Part shown: piece after piece, positions 52,037-60,816 of the stretch
Layout: each line of letters begins with the position of its first letter
How positions within the stretch are numbered: position 1 is the first letter of the stretch
Assembly (NCBI RefSeq): GCF_023218175.1
Contig: NZ_JALPTH010000017.1
Coordinates: 104,400-168,399, forward strand
Direction of reading: 5' to 3'
Length of the DNA: 64,000 bases
Source of the DNA: Streptomyces lichenis
Lineage (GTDB): Bacteria; Actinomycetota; Actinomycetes; Streptomycetales; Streptomycetaceae
The notes under the pieces: model-generated
Database searches by the model: none
What the model was told of the DNA's origin: nothing
The model's input: only the letters and a program-made list of their open reading frames with translations
Program-made: the position numbers and the translations under genes

Positions 52037-53128
52037 GTGTCCAGGCTCCAGGCCGACGGTCTGTACAAAGTGTTCGGCAGGGCACCCGACGAGGCGGTAC
52101 GCCGGCTCGCGGCGGGCGCCGACCGCGGCGAACTGCGCGCCGACGGGACCACGGCCGCGGTGATCGACGCCTCCTTCACCGTCGACCCCGGCCAGATCTT
52201 CGTGGTGATGGGCCTGTCCGGCTCGGGCAAGTCCACCCTGCTGCGCATGCTCAACGGCCTGCTGGAGCCGACCGCCGGACGGGTCCTCTTCGACGGCCGC
52301 GACCTCACCTCGCTGCCCGCCCGCGAACTGCGCCAGGTCCGCGCCACGAAGATCAGCATGGTCTTCCAGCACTTCGCGCTCTTCCCGCACCGCAGCGTGC
52401 TGGAGAACGCCGCCTACGGCCTGGAGGTCCAGGGGGTGCCGCGCGCCGAACGCGAGAAGCGGGCCGTCGAGGCGCTGGAGCTGTGCGGGCTCGGCGGCTG
52501 GGCCGCCTCCTGGCCGGACGAGCTGTCCGGCGGCATGCAGCAGCGCGTCGGCCTGGCCCGCGCGCTCGCCACCGACGCCGACCTGCTGCTGATGGACGAG
52601 TCCTTCAGCGCCCTGGACCCGCTGATCCGCCGGGACATGCAGGACCAGCTGCTGGAACTGCAGAAGCGGCTGAAGAAGACCATCGTCTTCATCACCCACG
52701 ACCTCAACGAGGCCATGCGCCTCGGCGACCGGATCGCCGTGATGCGGGACGGCCGGATCGTCCAGCTCGGCTCCGCCGAGGACATCCTGCTGCGCCCCGA
52801 GGGCGAGTACGTCGCCTCCTTCATCCAGGACGTGGACCGCTCCCGGGTGCTCACCGCCGCCGCCGTGATGACCGAGCCGGAGCGGGACGGCGAGGGGGAG
52901 TGCGACTGCCCCTCGGTCAGCCCGGACACACCGGTCGCGGAGGTGTGCGCGGTCAGCGCCCGCGTACCGCATCCCGTCGCCGTACGGGACGCGGACGGCA
53001 ACGTCGCCGGGACCGTGCCGCGCGAGCGGCTGGTGGCCTTCATCGGCGGGCAGGAGCCGGACGACGCCCGGCCGGTGCCCTGCGCCTGGGCCGCCTCGGC
53101 CTCCGCGAAGGAGGCCGCGCATGCCTAG
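52037..53128 (+). CDS. Glycine betaine/proline ABC transporter ATPase (ProV/OpuAA-like)
   Basis: The 363-residue ATPase starts at GTG 52037, after GAGAGG; another GTG lies two codons upstream. The family hallmark is an N-terminal extension ending DEAVRRLAAGAD before the nucleotide-binding fold. Walker A GLSGSGKS is at 59-66, signature LSGGMQQRVGLARAL and Walker B LLMDESFSALDP follow. The C-terminal part (VAEVCAVSARVPHPVAVRD) is CBS-like and may sense ionic strength. It overlaps the fused permease gene by 8 bases, so the two are translationally coupled. Confidence 0.94.
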   Translation: MSRLQADGLYKVFGRAPDEAVRRLAAGADRGELRADGTTAAVIDASFTVDPGQIFVVMGLSGSGKSTLLRMLNGLLEPTAGRVLFDGRDLTSLPARELRQVRATKISMVFQHFALFPHRSVLENAAYGLEVQGVPRAEREKRAVEALELCGLGGWAASWPDELSGGMQQRVGLARALATDADLLLMDESFSALDPLIRRDMQDQLLELQKRLKKTIVFITHDLNEAMRLGDRIAVMRDGRIVQLGSAEDILLRPEGEYVASFIQDVDRSRVLTAAAVMTEPERDGEGECDCPSVSPDTPVAEVCAVSARVPHPVAVRDADGNVAGTVPRERLVAFIGGQEPDDARPVPCAWAASASAKEAAHA

Positions 53129-55754
53129 GCTCGCCCTCGGCGAGTGGGTCGACAGCGCCGTCGACTGGCTCCAGTCCCATCTGTCCTGGCTGTTCGACGC
53201 CATCAGCTCGGTCGTCACCGGGATGTACGACGGCATCAGCGCCGCCCTCACCGCGCCCGAACCGCTGCTCTTCGCCGGCATCCTCGCCGTACTCGCCTGG
53301 TGGCTGCGCGGGCTGCTCGCCGGGGTGCTGGCCTTCGCCGGCCTCGCCCTGGTCGACTCCATCGAGCTGTGGGAGGACGCCATGTCCACCCTCAGCCTGG
53401 TGCTGGTCGCCACCGTGGTCACCCTGGCCGTCGCCGTACCGCTCGGCATCTGGGCGTCCCGCTCCAAGACCGTCAGCGCGGTGACCAAGCCGGTGCTGGA
53501 CTTCATGCAGACCATGCCGGCGATGGTCTACCTCATCCCCGGGATCATCTTCTTCGGCGTGGGTGTGGTGCCCGGCATCATCGCCACCATCATCTTCGCC
53601 CTGCCGCCCGGCGTGCGGATGACCGAACTCGGCATCCGCCAGGTCGACGGCGACCTGGTCGAGGCCGCCGAGGCCTTCGGCACCAGCCCGCGCGACACCC
53701 TGCTGCGGGTGCAGCTGCCGCTCGCCCTGCCCACGATCATGGCCGGCGTCAACCAGGTGATCATGCTCGGTCTGTCCATGGTGGTCATCGCCGGCATGGT
53801 CGGCGGCGGCGGCCTCGGCGGCGCCGTCTACCGCGCCATCGGCAACGTCGACATCGGCCTCGGCTTCGAGGCGGGCGTCTCCATCGTCATCCTCGCCATG
53901 TACCTGGACCGGATCACCGGCGGACTGGGCCGCCAGGTCTCCCCGCTCGGCCGCCGCGCCGCCGCCAAGGCCCGCGCCGCCGCCGGCGGGCTGAAGGTCT
54001 GGCACCACCGGCCCCGGCCGGTCGTCGCCGTCGCCGGGGTGCTGGTCCTCGCCCTGGTCGCCGGAGGGCTCAGCCTCTTCGGCGGCGCCGGCAAGGACGC
54101 CACCGCGGCCGGCGGCGACATCGGGCAGGGCAGGAAGGTCACCCTCGGCTACATCCCCTGGGACGAGGGCATCGCCTCCACCTTCCTCTGGAAGGAGCTG
54201 CTGGAGCGCCGCGGCTTCGAGGTCGACGCCCAGCAGTACGAGGCCGGGGCGCTGTACACCGGGATGGCGAACGGCCAGATCGACGTCCAGACCGACTCCT
54301 GGCTGCCCACCACCCACGCCACCTACTGGAAGAAGTACCAGGACAGGCTGGAGGACCTCGGCTCCTGGTACGGCCCCACCTCGCTGGAGCTGAGCGTCCC
54401 CTCGTACGTCAAGGGCGTCGACTCGCTGGCCGACCTCAAGGGCCAGGCCGGGCGGTTCAAGGGCCGGATCGTCGGCATCGAGCCCAGCGCCGGCGAGATG
54501 GGCCTGCTCAAGGACAAGGTGCTGAAGGAGTACGGCCTGGACGGCGAGTACCAGGTCGTCGACGGCTCCACGCCCGGCATGCTCGCCGAGCTGAAGCGCG
54601 CGTACGCCAAGAAGGAGCCCATCGTCACCACCCTCTGGTCACCCCATTGGGCGTACTCCTCCTACGATCTAAAGAAGCTCAAGGACCCGAAGGGCGCCTG
54701 GGGCAAGGGCGACGGGGTGCACACCCTGGCCCGCAAGGGCTTCGCCCAGGACAACCCCGAGGTCGCGAAGTGGCTCAAGGGCTTCAGGATGAGCGAGCAG
54801 CAGCTCACCGACCTGGAGGCCACCATCCAGCAGACCGGCAAGGGCAAGGAGCAGCAGGCCGTCCGCACCTGGCTGGATGAGCACAAGGACCTCGCCGAGA
54901 AATGGGCCCCGGCCCCCGGCGGCGCCTCCGCGGCCTCCCGCAACGCCGACGGCGAGGACGAGCGCACCCGCCCGCTGAACGTCGCCTGGTTCCCCTGGGA
55001 GGAGGACATCGCCGCCACGTACTTGTGGAAGGCGGTCCTTGAGCGGCGCGGCTACCGCATGAACCTCCAGCAGTTCGAGGTCGGCCCGATGTACGCGGCG
55101 CTCTCCCGCGGCCAGATCGACGTCCAGTTCGACGGCTGGCTGCCCACCACCCAGAAGCGGTACTGGGACGCGTACGGGGACAAGCTCGCCGACCTCGGCT
55201 CCTGGTACGGCCCCACCTCCCTGGAGATCGCCGTCCCCGACTACGTCAAGGACGTCCACTCGCTCGCCGACCTCCAGGGGAAGGCCGATCGGTTCAAGGG
55301 CCGGATCGTCGGCATCGAACCCGGCACCGAGACCATGAACATCCTCAAGGAGAAGGTGCTGCCCGGCTACGGCCTGGACGGCGAGTACGAGGTCGTGGAC
55401 AGCTCCACCCCCGGCATGCTCGCCGAGCTGAAGCGCGCGTACGCCAGGAAGGAGCCCATCGCGGTCATGCTGTGGACCCCGCACTGGGCCTACGACGAGT
55501 ACGGGCTGACCAAGCTGAAGGACCCGAAGAAGGCCTTCGGCGGCGGCGACCGGCTGCACACCGTCGCCTCCAAGGAGTTCCCCCGCCGGTACCCGCAGCT
55601 GACGAAGTGGTTCAAGGACTTCACGCTGACCGAGAAGCAGCTCTCCGGCCTGGAGAACGAGATCCAGCGGCGCGGCAGCGGCCACGAGGAGGAGGCCGTG
55701 AAGGCCTGGATGGACCGCAATCCAGGGATCGTGGACACCATGGCCCCGCTGTAG
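53121..55754 (+). CDS. Fused ABC permease with two tandem glycine-betaine-type binding domains
   Basis: The 877-residue protein combines a ProW/OpuAB-type permease (residues 1-~295, several membrane segments, FGTSPRDTLLRVQLPLALP coupling loop) with two ProX/OpuAC-type binding domains at about 340-600 and 619-877. The two repeat the same landmarks: GYIPWDEGIASTFLW versus AWFPWEEDIAATYLW, GQIDVQTDSWLPTTH versus GQIDVQFDGWLPTTQ, and WYGPTSLE, STPGMLAELKRAYA and PHWAY in both. A transmembrane helix near 310-330 anchors them outside. The usual form has one such domain. It probably imports compatible solutes under osmotic stress. Confidence 0.93.
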   Translation: MPRLALGEWVDSAVDWLQSHLSWLFDAISSVVTGMYDGISAALTAPEPLLFAGILAVLAWWLRGLLAGVLAFAGLALVDSIELWEDAMSTLSLVLVATVVTLAVAVPLGIWASRSKTVSAVTKPVLDFMQTMPAMVYLIPGIIFFGVGVVPGIIATIIFALPPGVRMTELGIRQVDGDLVEAAEAFGTSPRDTLLRVQLPLALPTIMAGVNQVIMLGLSMVVIAGMVGGGGLGGAVYRAIGNVDIGLGFEAGVSIVILAMYLDRITGGLGRQVSPLGRRAAAKARAAAGGLKVWHHRPRPVVAVAGVLVLALVAGGLSLFGGAGKDATAAGGDIGQGRKVTLGYIPWDEGIASTFLWKELLERRGFEVDAQQYEAGALYTGMANGQIDVQTDSWLPTTHATYWKKYQDRLEDLGSWYGPTSLELSVPSYVKGVDSLADLKGQAGRFKGRIVGIEPSAGEMGLLKDKVLKEYGLDGEYQVVDGSTPGMLAELKRAYAKKEPIVTTLWSPHWAYSSYDLKKLKDPKGAWGKGDGVHTLARKGFAQDNPEVAKWLKGFRMSEQQLTDLEATIQQTGKGKEQQAVRTWLDEHKDLAEKWAPAPGGASAASRNADGEDERTRPLNVAWFPWEEDIAATYLWKAVLERRGYRMNLQQFEVGPMYAALSRGQIDVQFDGWLPTTQKRYWDAYGDKLADLGSWYGPTSLEIAVPDYVKDVHSLADLQGKADRFKGRIVGIEPGTETMNILKEKVLPGYGLDGEYEVVDSSTPGMLAELKRAYARKEPIAVMLWTPHWAYDEYGLTKLKDPKKAFGGGDRLHTVASKEFPRRYPQLTKWFKDFTLTEKQLSGLENEIQRRGSGHEEEAVKAWMDRNPGIVDTMAPL

Positions 55755-55774
55755 TTTCCGTCTTAGCCCCCTCG

Positions 55775-55810
55775 GGCCCCCGCCGGAGATGCGATCGTCC
55801 GGCGGGGGCC
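55775..55810 (+). terminator. Hairpin downstream of the betaine transporter operon
   Basis: GGCCCCCGCCGG / CCGGCGGGGGCC, 12-base stem and 12-base loop, 20 bases after the stop codon. Confidence 0.75.
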
Positions 55811-55918
55811 TCCGGTTTCCGCCGGGGCCGGTGGCCGAGCGGCCGGCGGGGGCCTGGCGGGTTCCGCCGGGGCCGGTACCGCGGAGATGCGATCGTCCGG
55901 CGGGGGCCTCCGGTTTCC
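55785..55918. repeat. Direct repeat of 36 bases, offset 98
   Basis: A 36-base block at 55785-55820 recurs exactly at 55883-55918; similarity continues imperfectly for ~20 bases further. It includes GATGCGATCGTCC and half of the terminator hairpin. The gap has no gene. Confidence 0.85.
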
Positions 55919-56008
55919 TCCGGTGCCGGTGGCCGGGCAGCGGCTCATTTCCGACCCCGCGCCTCCGCTTTCCCACCCGTTGCGCTACTCGGGCGTACCG
56001 CCGCTGCG

Positions 56009-56014
56009 TAAGGT
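56009..56014 (+). promoter_or_regulatory. -10 element of the XRE-cupin gene
   Basis: TAAGGT lies 26 bases before ATG 56041, with the ribosome-binding site GGGAGGGAG between them. Confidence 0.45.
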
Positions 56015-56040
56015 GGTCGCAGAGGGAGGGAGACCCCGAC

Positions 56041-56583
56041 ATGGACGAGAAGGAAACGCTCCGGGTGGGCGCCGCCGTCCGCAGACGGCGCAGAGCGCTC
56101 GCGCTCACCCTCTCCGCGGTCGCCGAGCGCAGCGGGCTGTCCGTGCCGTTCCTGAGCCAGGTGGAGAACGAGCGCGCCCGGCCCAGCATGCGCTCGCTCC
56201 AGCGGGTCGCCGCCGCGCTGGACACCACCACCGTCGAACTGCTCGACGCCGCCGACTCGGCCCGTACCGTCGGCGTCGTCCGGGCCACCGAGGACGCCGG
56301 ACTGCCCGGCGCCCGGCCCCTGGTCCGCGGCGAGCACCAGATGCACGCCGAGGAGTTCACCGGCGACCACGACAGCGGCCGCGAGCTGGTGTTGCGCAAC
56401 GACGCCATGCTCTACGTCGCCGACGGCAGCGCCCAGGTGGAGGCCGAAGGCCGCGCCTACCGGCTGGAGCGCGGCGACACCCTCTACCTCTCCGGCGGCG
56501 TACGCCACCGCTGGCGGGCCGGCGACCCCGGCACCCGGGTCCTCGTCATCGCGGTCACCGAGCACCTCGACCCGGCCGGCTGA
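56041..56583 (+). CDS. XRE-family regulator with cupin domain
   Basis: The 180-residue protein has an XRE helix-turn-helix at about 9-62 (LTLSAVAERSGLSVPFLSQVENERARPSMRSLQRVA, quoted in part) and a C-terminal cupin (ALYVADG-like MLYVADGSAQVEAEGRAYRLERGDTLYL, quoted in part; ends VRHRWRAGDPGTRVLVI). Such regulators sense small ligands through the cupin. It overlaps the next gene by one base (TGATG), so it probably controls or supports it. The ligand is unknown. Confidence 0.92.
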   Translation: MDEKETLRVGAAVRRRRRALALTLSAVAERSGLSVPFLSQVENERARPSMRSLQRVAAALDTTTVELLDAADSARTVGVVRATEDAGLPGARPLVRGEHQMHAEEFTGDHDSGRELVLRNDAMLYVADGSAQVEAEGRAYRLERGDTLYLSGGVRHRWRAGDPGTRVLVIAVTEHLDPAG

Positions 56584-57317
56584 TGCCGGGCGCCCGCCCC
56601 CGGGTGGTCTCCCTGGTCCCCTCCCTCACCGAGGCGGTCGCCGCCAGCGCCCCCGGGCTGCTGGTCGGCGCCACCGACTGGTGCACCCACCCGCCCGGCC
56701 TCGCCGCCGCCCGGATCGGCGGCACCAAGAACCCGGACACCGCCGCCGTCACCGCGCTCCGCCCCGACCTGGTCATCGCCAACGAGGAGGAGAACCGCGC
56801 GCCCGACCTGGACGTCCTGCGCGCCGCCGGGCTGACGGTGCTGGTCACCGAGGTCCGCACGCTCGACCAGGCGTTCACCGAACTGGACCGGGTGCTCACC
56901 GCCTGCGGGCTCACCTCCCGGCCGCGCTGGCTGGACGAGGCCGAGGCCGCCTGGGCCGCTCAGCCCCCGCCGCCCGCCCCCCGTACGGCCGTCGTCCCCG
57001 TCTGGCGGCGCCCTTGGATGGTGCTCGGCCGGGACACCTTCGCCGGCGACGTGCTGGCCCGCCTCGGCGTCGTCAACCTCTACGCGGACCACGCCGACCG
57101 CTACCCGCGCGTCCCGCTCGACGAGCTGCGCGCCGCCGGCGCCGACCTGGTGGTGCTCCCCGACGAGCCGTACCGCTTCACCGCCGACGACGGCCCGGAG
57201 GCCTTCGCCCCGCTGCCCGCCGCGCTGGTCGACGGGCGGATGCTCACCTGGTACGGGCCCTCGCTGGCCGAGGCACCGAGGGCGCTGGGAGCGGCGCTGG
57301 CGGAGGCGGGGCGGTAG
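56583..57317 (+). CDS. Helical-backbone metal receptor protein (cobalamin/iron-binding-like)
   Basis: The 244-residue protein has the periplasmic-binding fold of the BtuF/helical backbone metal receptor family (VVSLVPSLTEAVAASAPGLLVG; LRPDLVIANEEENRAPDLDVL, each quoted in part; then DTFAGDVLARLGVVNLYAD). It has no signal peptide or lipobox from this start, so it appears cytosolic, unlike normal BtuF proteins. Cytosolic members are widespread in actinobacteria and unexplained. Translation is coupled to the XRE-cupin gene. A metal or corrinoid ligand is inferred only from fold. Confidence 0.88.
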   Translation: MPGARPRVVSLVPSLTEAVAASAPGLLVGATDWCTHPPGLAAARIGGTKNPDTAAVTALRPDLVIANEEENRAPDLDVLRAAGLTVLVTEVRTLDQAFTELDRVLTACGLTSRPRWLDEAEAAWAAQPPPPAPRTAVVPVWRRPWMVLGRDTFAGDVLARLGVVNLYADHADRYPRVPLDELRAAGADLVVLPDEPYRFTADDGPEAFAPLPAALVDGRMLTWYGPSLAEAPRALGAALAEAGR

Positions 57318-57384
57318 CGAGGCCTTCGGTTCCCCGTCCACCGCCTGGTCCAGGTCTTCCGGCCGCGCTGTCGGAGGCGCGGTG

Positions 57385-57390
57385 CATGAT
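57385..57390 (+). promoter_or_regulatory. -10 element of the Ser/Thr kinase gene (leaderless)
   Basis: CATGAT lies seven bases before ATG 57398; an in-frame ATG at 57386 overlaps it and is less likely. Confidence 0.45.
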
Positions 57391-57397
57391 AGGGCGC

Positions 57398-59437
57398 ATG
57401 ACGAGCAACGGGGGACGACACGAGGAGCCGACCAGCTACGGGCTCCAGCCGCCGGCGCCCGGCCCGGCACCCGCCCAGCCGGCCCACCCGGGCCCCGCCG
57501 GGTCCGCCGAGCCGGTTGCGGGGGCGCCTTCGGGGCCGCCTTCAGAGCCACGTTCGGAGCCGCGTTCAGGGCCGCTTCCGGGGCCGCGTGAACCATCGGC
57601 TTCCGGCACCGGCGGCGGTACGGGTGCGGGGGCGGCCACCGGGCCGGTCTCCGGTACGGGGGCGGGTTCGGCGCCTGGTTCCGGTGCGGGGGCGGGCTCC
57701 GGCGCGGGTACGGGGACGGGGCCGGGCTCCGGTGCTGGTACGGGATCGGGGCCGGGCTCCGGCGTTGGTACGGGGTCGGGGCCGGGCTCTGGCGCTGGTG
57801 CGGGCGCGGCCGGTGACGAGTCCGGGATGGCCGGCGCCGTGGCGGCCGCTGCCGCCGGGGTGCGCACGGTCGGCCCGGACGCGGGCGCGGGGCGGTTGGT
57901 GGGCGGCCGCTACCGGCTGCTGGAGCGCCTCGGTGCCGGAGGCATGGGCACCGTCTGGCGGGCCCGCGACGAGGCCGTGGACCGCGATGTGGCGATCAAG
58001 GAGCCGCGGGTCCCGGAGCACTTCAGCCCGCACGAGCGGCGTACCGCCTCTCTGCGGATGCAGCGCGAGGCCCGGGCCGCCGCCCGGATCGACCACCCCT
58101 CGGTGGTGGCCATCCACGACGTGGTAACCGAGGGCGACAGCCCCTGGATCGTGATGGAGCTGGTGCGCGGCCGCTCGCTCGCCGAGACGCTGGAGGAGGG
58201 CACCCTCGCCCCGCGCGAGGCGGCCCGGGTCGGCGCCGCGGTGCTCGGCGCGCTGGCCGCGGCCCACGAGGCGGGCGTACTGCACCGCGATGTGAAGCCC
58301 GGCAACGTGATGCTCGGCCGCCATGAGCGGGTGGTCCTCACCGACTTCGGTATCGCCAAGGTGGAGGGGGAGGAGAAGCTCACCGAGACCGGCGGCTTCG
58401 TCGGCTCCCCGGAGTACATCGCCCCGGAGCGGGTGCTCGGCCGCGGCTCCGGCCCGGAGTCGGACCTTTGGTCCCTGGGGGTGATGCTGTACCAGGCGGT
58501 GGAGGGTGTCTCTCCGTTCCGCCGGCAGACCACCCCCTCCACCCTCCAGGCGATCCTGCTGGCCGAGCTCCCGCCGCCGCGGCACGCTGCCGGGCTGGTC
58601 CCGGTGATCACCGGGCTGCTCCGCAAGGAGCCGGAGGCCCGGCTCACCGCGCAGTCCGCGCTGCCGCTGCTGCGGTCCGCCGCCGAGCCGCAGCCGGTGC
58701 CCAGCCCACCGGACCACGCCCCCACCGCGGCGGTGCCAGGTGCCACCGGCATCACCGGCACCCCCGGCATCCCCGGCGGACCGGACGGCCCCGGTCGGGG
58801 GAGCGCGGGGCGCGGCAACCGCCGCACCCGGCTCGCCCTGGCCGGCGGGGCCGCCGCCCTGGTGCTGGCGCTGGTGGTCACCCTGTTCCTCCAGTTCCGC
58901 GGGGAGGACGTCCCGGAAGGCTGGAAGCGGTACGAGGAGTACCGGATGGGGGTGGCCGTGGCGGCGCCCGCCGACTGGGGGATCGCCACCCGCGACGACC
59001 TGGACAACTCCGACGGCCCCTACCTCGGCACCCGCTACACCTCACCCAAGGGCGATCTGTCGATCCTGGTGGACCGGCAGGCCAACGCCACCGAGACGGC
59101 CCGGGCCACCGCCGACCGCTGGAAGCAGGAGTACGAGAAGGCCACCCCGCCGACCGGCGGTACCAAGGCGGTCGGCTCGGTGGAGAGCACCACCGAGCAG
59201 GGGCGGGACGCCGCGCTGCTCACCCTGGCGTACAACCGCGACGAGGACGGCGCGCCCCGGCGGCTGGAGAAGACCCTGCTGGTGGTCACCGCCCAGCAGC
59301 ACCGGCTGTCCATCCAGGTGAACGTCCCCGCGGGGAAGTCCGCCGAGACCACCGCATCCGAGCTGCTGGCGAAGGCCCGTTCGCTCTACCGCATCGACGA
59401 CGCCCCCGAGCGGCCCCTGCCCTCCGCGACACCGTAG
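57398..59437 (+). CDS. Transmembrane Ser/Thr protein kinase
   Basis: The 679-residue protein has a Gly/Ser/Ala-rich N-terminal region (~1-160, with GSGAGTGTGPGSG repeats), a kinase domain, one transmembrane helix (about 479-500) and an extracellular domain of ~175 residues. Kinase motifs are intact: GAGGMGTVW, the lysine in VAIKEPR, HRDVKPGN, DFG at Asp316 and APE. The sensor has no PASTA repeats; it begins GWKRYEEYRMGVAVAAPADWG and may bind an unknown signal. Several Streptomyces kinases share this layout. It is convergent with the TDT transporter gene. Confidence 0.94.
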   Translation: MTSNGGRHEEPTSYGLQPPAPGPAPAQPAHPGPAGSAEPVAGAPSGPPSEPRSEPRSGPLPGPREPSASGTGGGTGAGAATGPVSGTGAGSAPGSGAGAGSGAGTGTGPGSGAGTGSGPGSGVGTGSGPGSGAGAGAAGDESGMAGAVAAAAAGVRTVGPDAGAGRLVGGRYRLLERLGAGGMGTVWRARDEAVDRDVAIKEPRVPEHFSPHERRTASLRMQREARAAARIDHPSVVAIHDVVTEGDSPWIVMELVRGRSLAETLEEGTLAPREAARVGAAVLGALAAAHEAGVLHRDVKPGNVMLGRHERVVLTDFGIAKVEGEEKLTETGGFVGSPEYIAPERVLGRGSGPESDLWSLGVMLYQAVEGVSPFRRQTTPSTLQAILLAELPPPRHAAGLVPVITGLLRKEPEARLTAQSALPLLRSAAEPQPVPSPPDHAPTAAVPGATGITGTPGIPGGPDGPGRGSAGRGNRRTRLALAGGAAALVLALVVTLFLQFRGEDVPEGWKRYEEYRMGVAVAAPADWGIATRDDLDNSDGPYLGTRYTSPKGDLSILVDRQANATETARATADRWKQEYEKATPPTGGTKAVGSVESTTEQGRDAALLTLAYNRDEDGAPRRLEKTLLVVTAQQHRLSIQVNVPAGKSAETTASELLAKARSLYRIDDAPERPLPSATP

Positions 59438-59480
59438 GCCGTGCGTCCAGGGCCGGCGGCTGCCGGGGGCGGGGCGAGCG

Positions 59481-60752
59481 TCAGCCCCTCCCGGCGGTGG
59501 CCGCCCCGGCCACAGGCGTCCGGTACGGGCGGCCGGCCTCGGCCCTGGGGGGTCGGGCCGGGCGCGGCTCTCCCGGGGGCGGTCGGAGCAGGGAGCCGGT
59601 GGCCAGGCCGTGCCCGGTGCGGACGGCCACCGTGCACCAGGCGGCCACCAGGAACACGTACAGCGCCACGGCGAGCCAGTGCAGCGCGCCGATCCCGGTG
59701 TGCCGCGCCAGTCCGGCCGCCCCGGTCACGCAGGTGCCCACCGGGAAGGTGAAGGCCCACCAGGTCATCGAGAAGCCCATGCCATGCCGCCGGGCACGCA
59801 CCACCAGGGCACCGGCCAGGGCCAGCCACAGCAGGGCGAAGCCCAGCACCGGCACCCCGTACAGCACGGCCAGAACCGGTGCGTACGGGACACCCGGGAC
59901 CGCGTCCGCGAAGGCGCCGGCCGCCGTGACCGACTGGCCGAGCGGGCCGAGGACCAGGAACAGCACCGGGGTGAGCGCGGCCGGCGGCGGCCCGTCCGCC
60001 AGCAGCCGGCCGACGACCAGCGGCAGCAGCGCGAGCGTCGCCAGCAGGCTCAGCCCGAACATCCCGTGGCAGGCCGTCAGCAGCGCCCGCTGCCACGGAT
60101 CGGCGGGCAGGTGCGCGACCAGCGGCGGACCGAGGGCCGCCGAGACCATCGGCGGCACCACCGCGAGCAGCCACACCGGCGAGGCGGCGGCGGGCCGGCG
60201 GGCCACCACCATCAGATACGGGACCGCCACGGCGACCGCGAGCCCGAGCAGCGTCCCGGCCGTGTACAGCACCGCGTCAAGGATGACCGCCGCCAGCAGC
60301 CCGATCCACTCCCGGCCCGCCGTGAGCGCGGCGCCGCCGACCGCGAGCGGGGCCATCGCCGCACAACCGTGGAACGGCGCCGTGGACGGGTCCCGCAACT
60401 GGGCGAGGGCCCGGTCACGATGGCGCGCCCAGTGCATCGCGCGGGCCGCCACCAGGGCGGCCAGCATCAGCAGCGACAGCGCCCAGACCGCGGCCAGCGC
60501 CGTGGGCAGTCCCGGCACCGGCAGCCGCAGCGCCGCCCCGGCGCCCGCCACCATCGCCGTCCCCATGACCGCGGCGTACCAGTTGGGACCGAGATACCGG
60601 ACCCCAGCCAGGCGAACGCGGCCGGGAGACGGCAGAGGACCGCCAAGCAGGCGAGTGCGGCCGGGATACGGCAGAAGGCCGCCGAGGTACGGCACAGGGC
60701 GGCGACTCGGCACGGAGACCGGGACGGGGGAGCGGCTCATGACCACCACCAT
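59481..60752 (-). CDS. TDT-family (TehA-like) transporter
   Basis: The 423-residue membrane protein has about ten hydrophobic segments and TDT landmarks: GPNWYAAVMGTAMVAGAG at the start of the core, FGLSLLATLALLPL, and SMTWWAFTFPVGTCVTGA. The family exports or imports tellurite, dicarboxylates or sulphite. The first ~50 residues are a low-complexity extension with repeats (RTRLLGGPLPSPGRVRLAG) absent from relatives. The start at 60752 has GAGAAGG upstream; an ATG at 60740 is possible. It is divergent from a LysR regulator. Substrate not settled. Confidence 0.88.
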   Translation of the reverse strand: MVVVMSRSPVPVSVPSRRPVPYLGGLLPYPGRTRLLGGPLPSPGRVRLAGVRYLGPNWYAAVMGTAMVAGAGAALRLPVPGLPTALAAVWALSLLMLAALVAARAMHWARHRDRALAQLRDPSTAPFHGCAAMAPLAVGGAALTAGREWIGLLAAVILDAVLYTAGTLLGLAVAVAVPYLMVVARRPAAASPVWLLAVVPPMVSAALGPPLVAHLPADPWQRALLTACHGMFGLSLLATLALLPLVVGRLLADGPPPAALTPVLFLVLGPLGQSVTAAGAFADAVPGVPYAPVLAVLYGVPVLGFALLWLALAGALVVRARRHGMGFSMTWWAFTFPVGTCVTGAAGLARHTGIGALHWLAVALYVFLVAAWCTVAVRTGHGLATGSLLRPPPGEPRPARPPRAEAGRPYRTPVAGAATAGRG

Positions 60753-60795
60753 GTCCTTCTCCCACGTCCCCCACCAGGGACAACGACCCTATGAC

Positions 60796-60816
60796 CTCAT
60801 AAACTGACCTTATGAG
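60796..60816. promoter_or_regulatory. Inverted repeat between the TDT and LysR genes
   Basis: CTCATAA (60796-60802) and TTATGAG (60810-60816) are perfect 7-base arms with a 7-base spacer; a direct repeat of TGACCT is embedded. The right arm contains the LysR start codon ATG 60812. The site is a likely LysR operator that could also block its own start. Confidence 0.5.
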
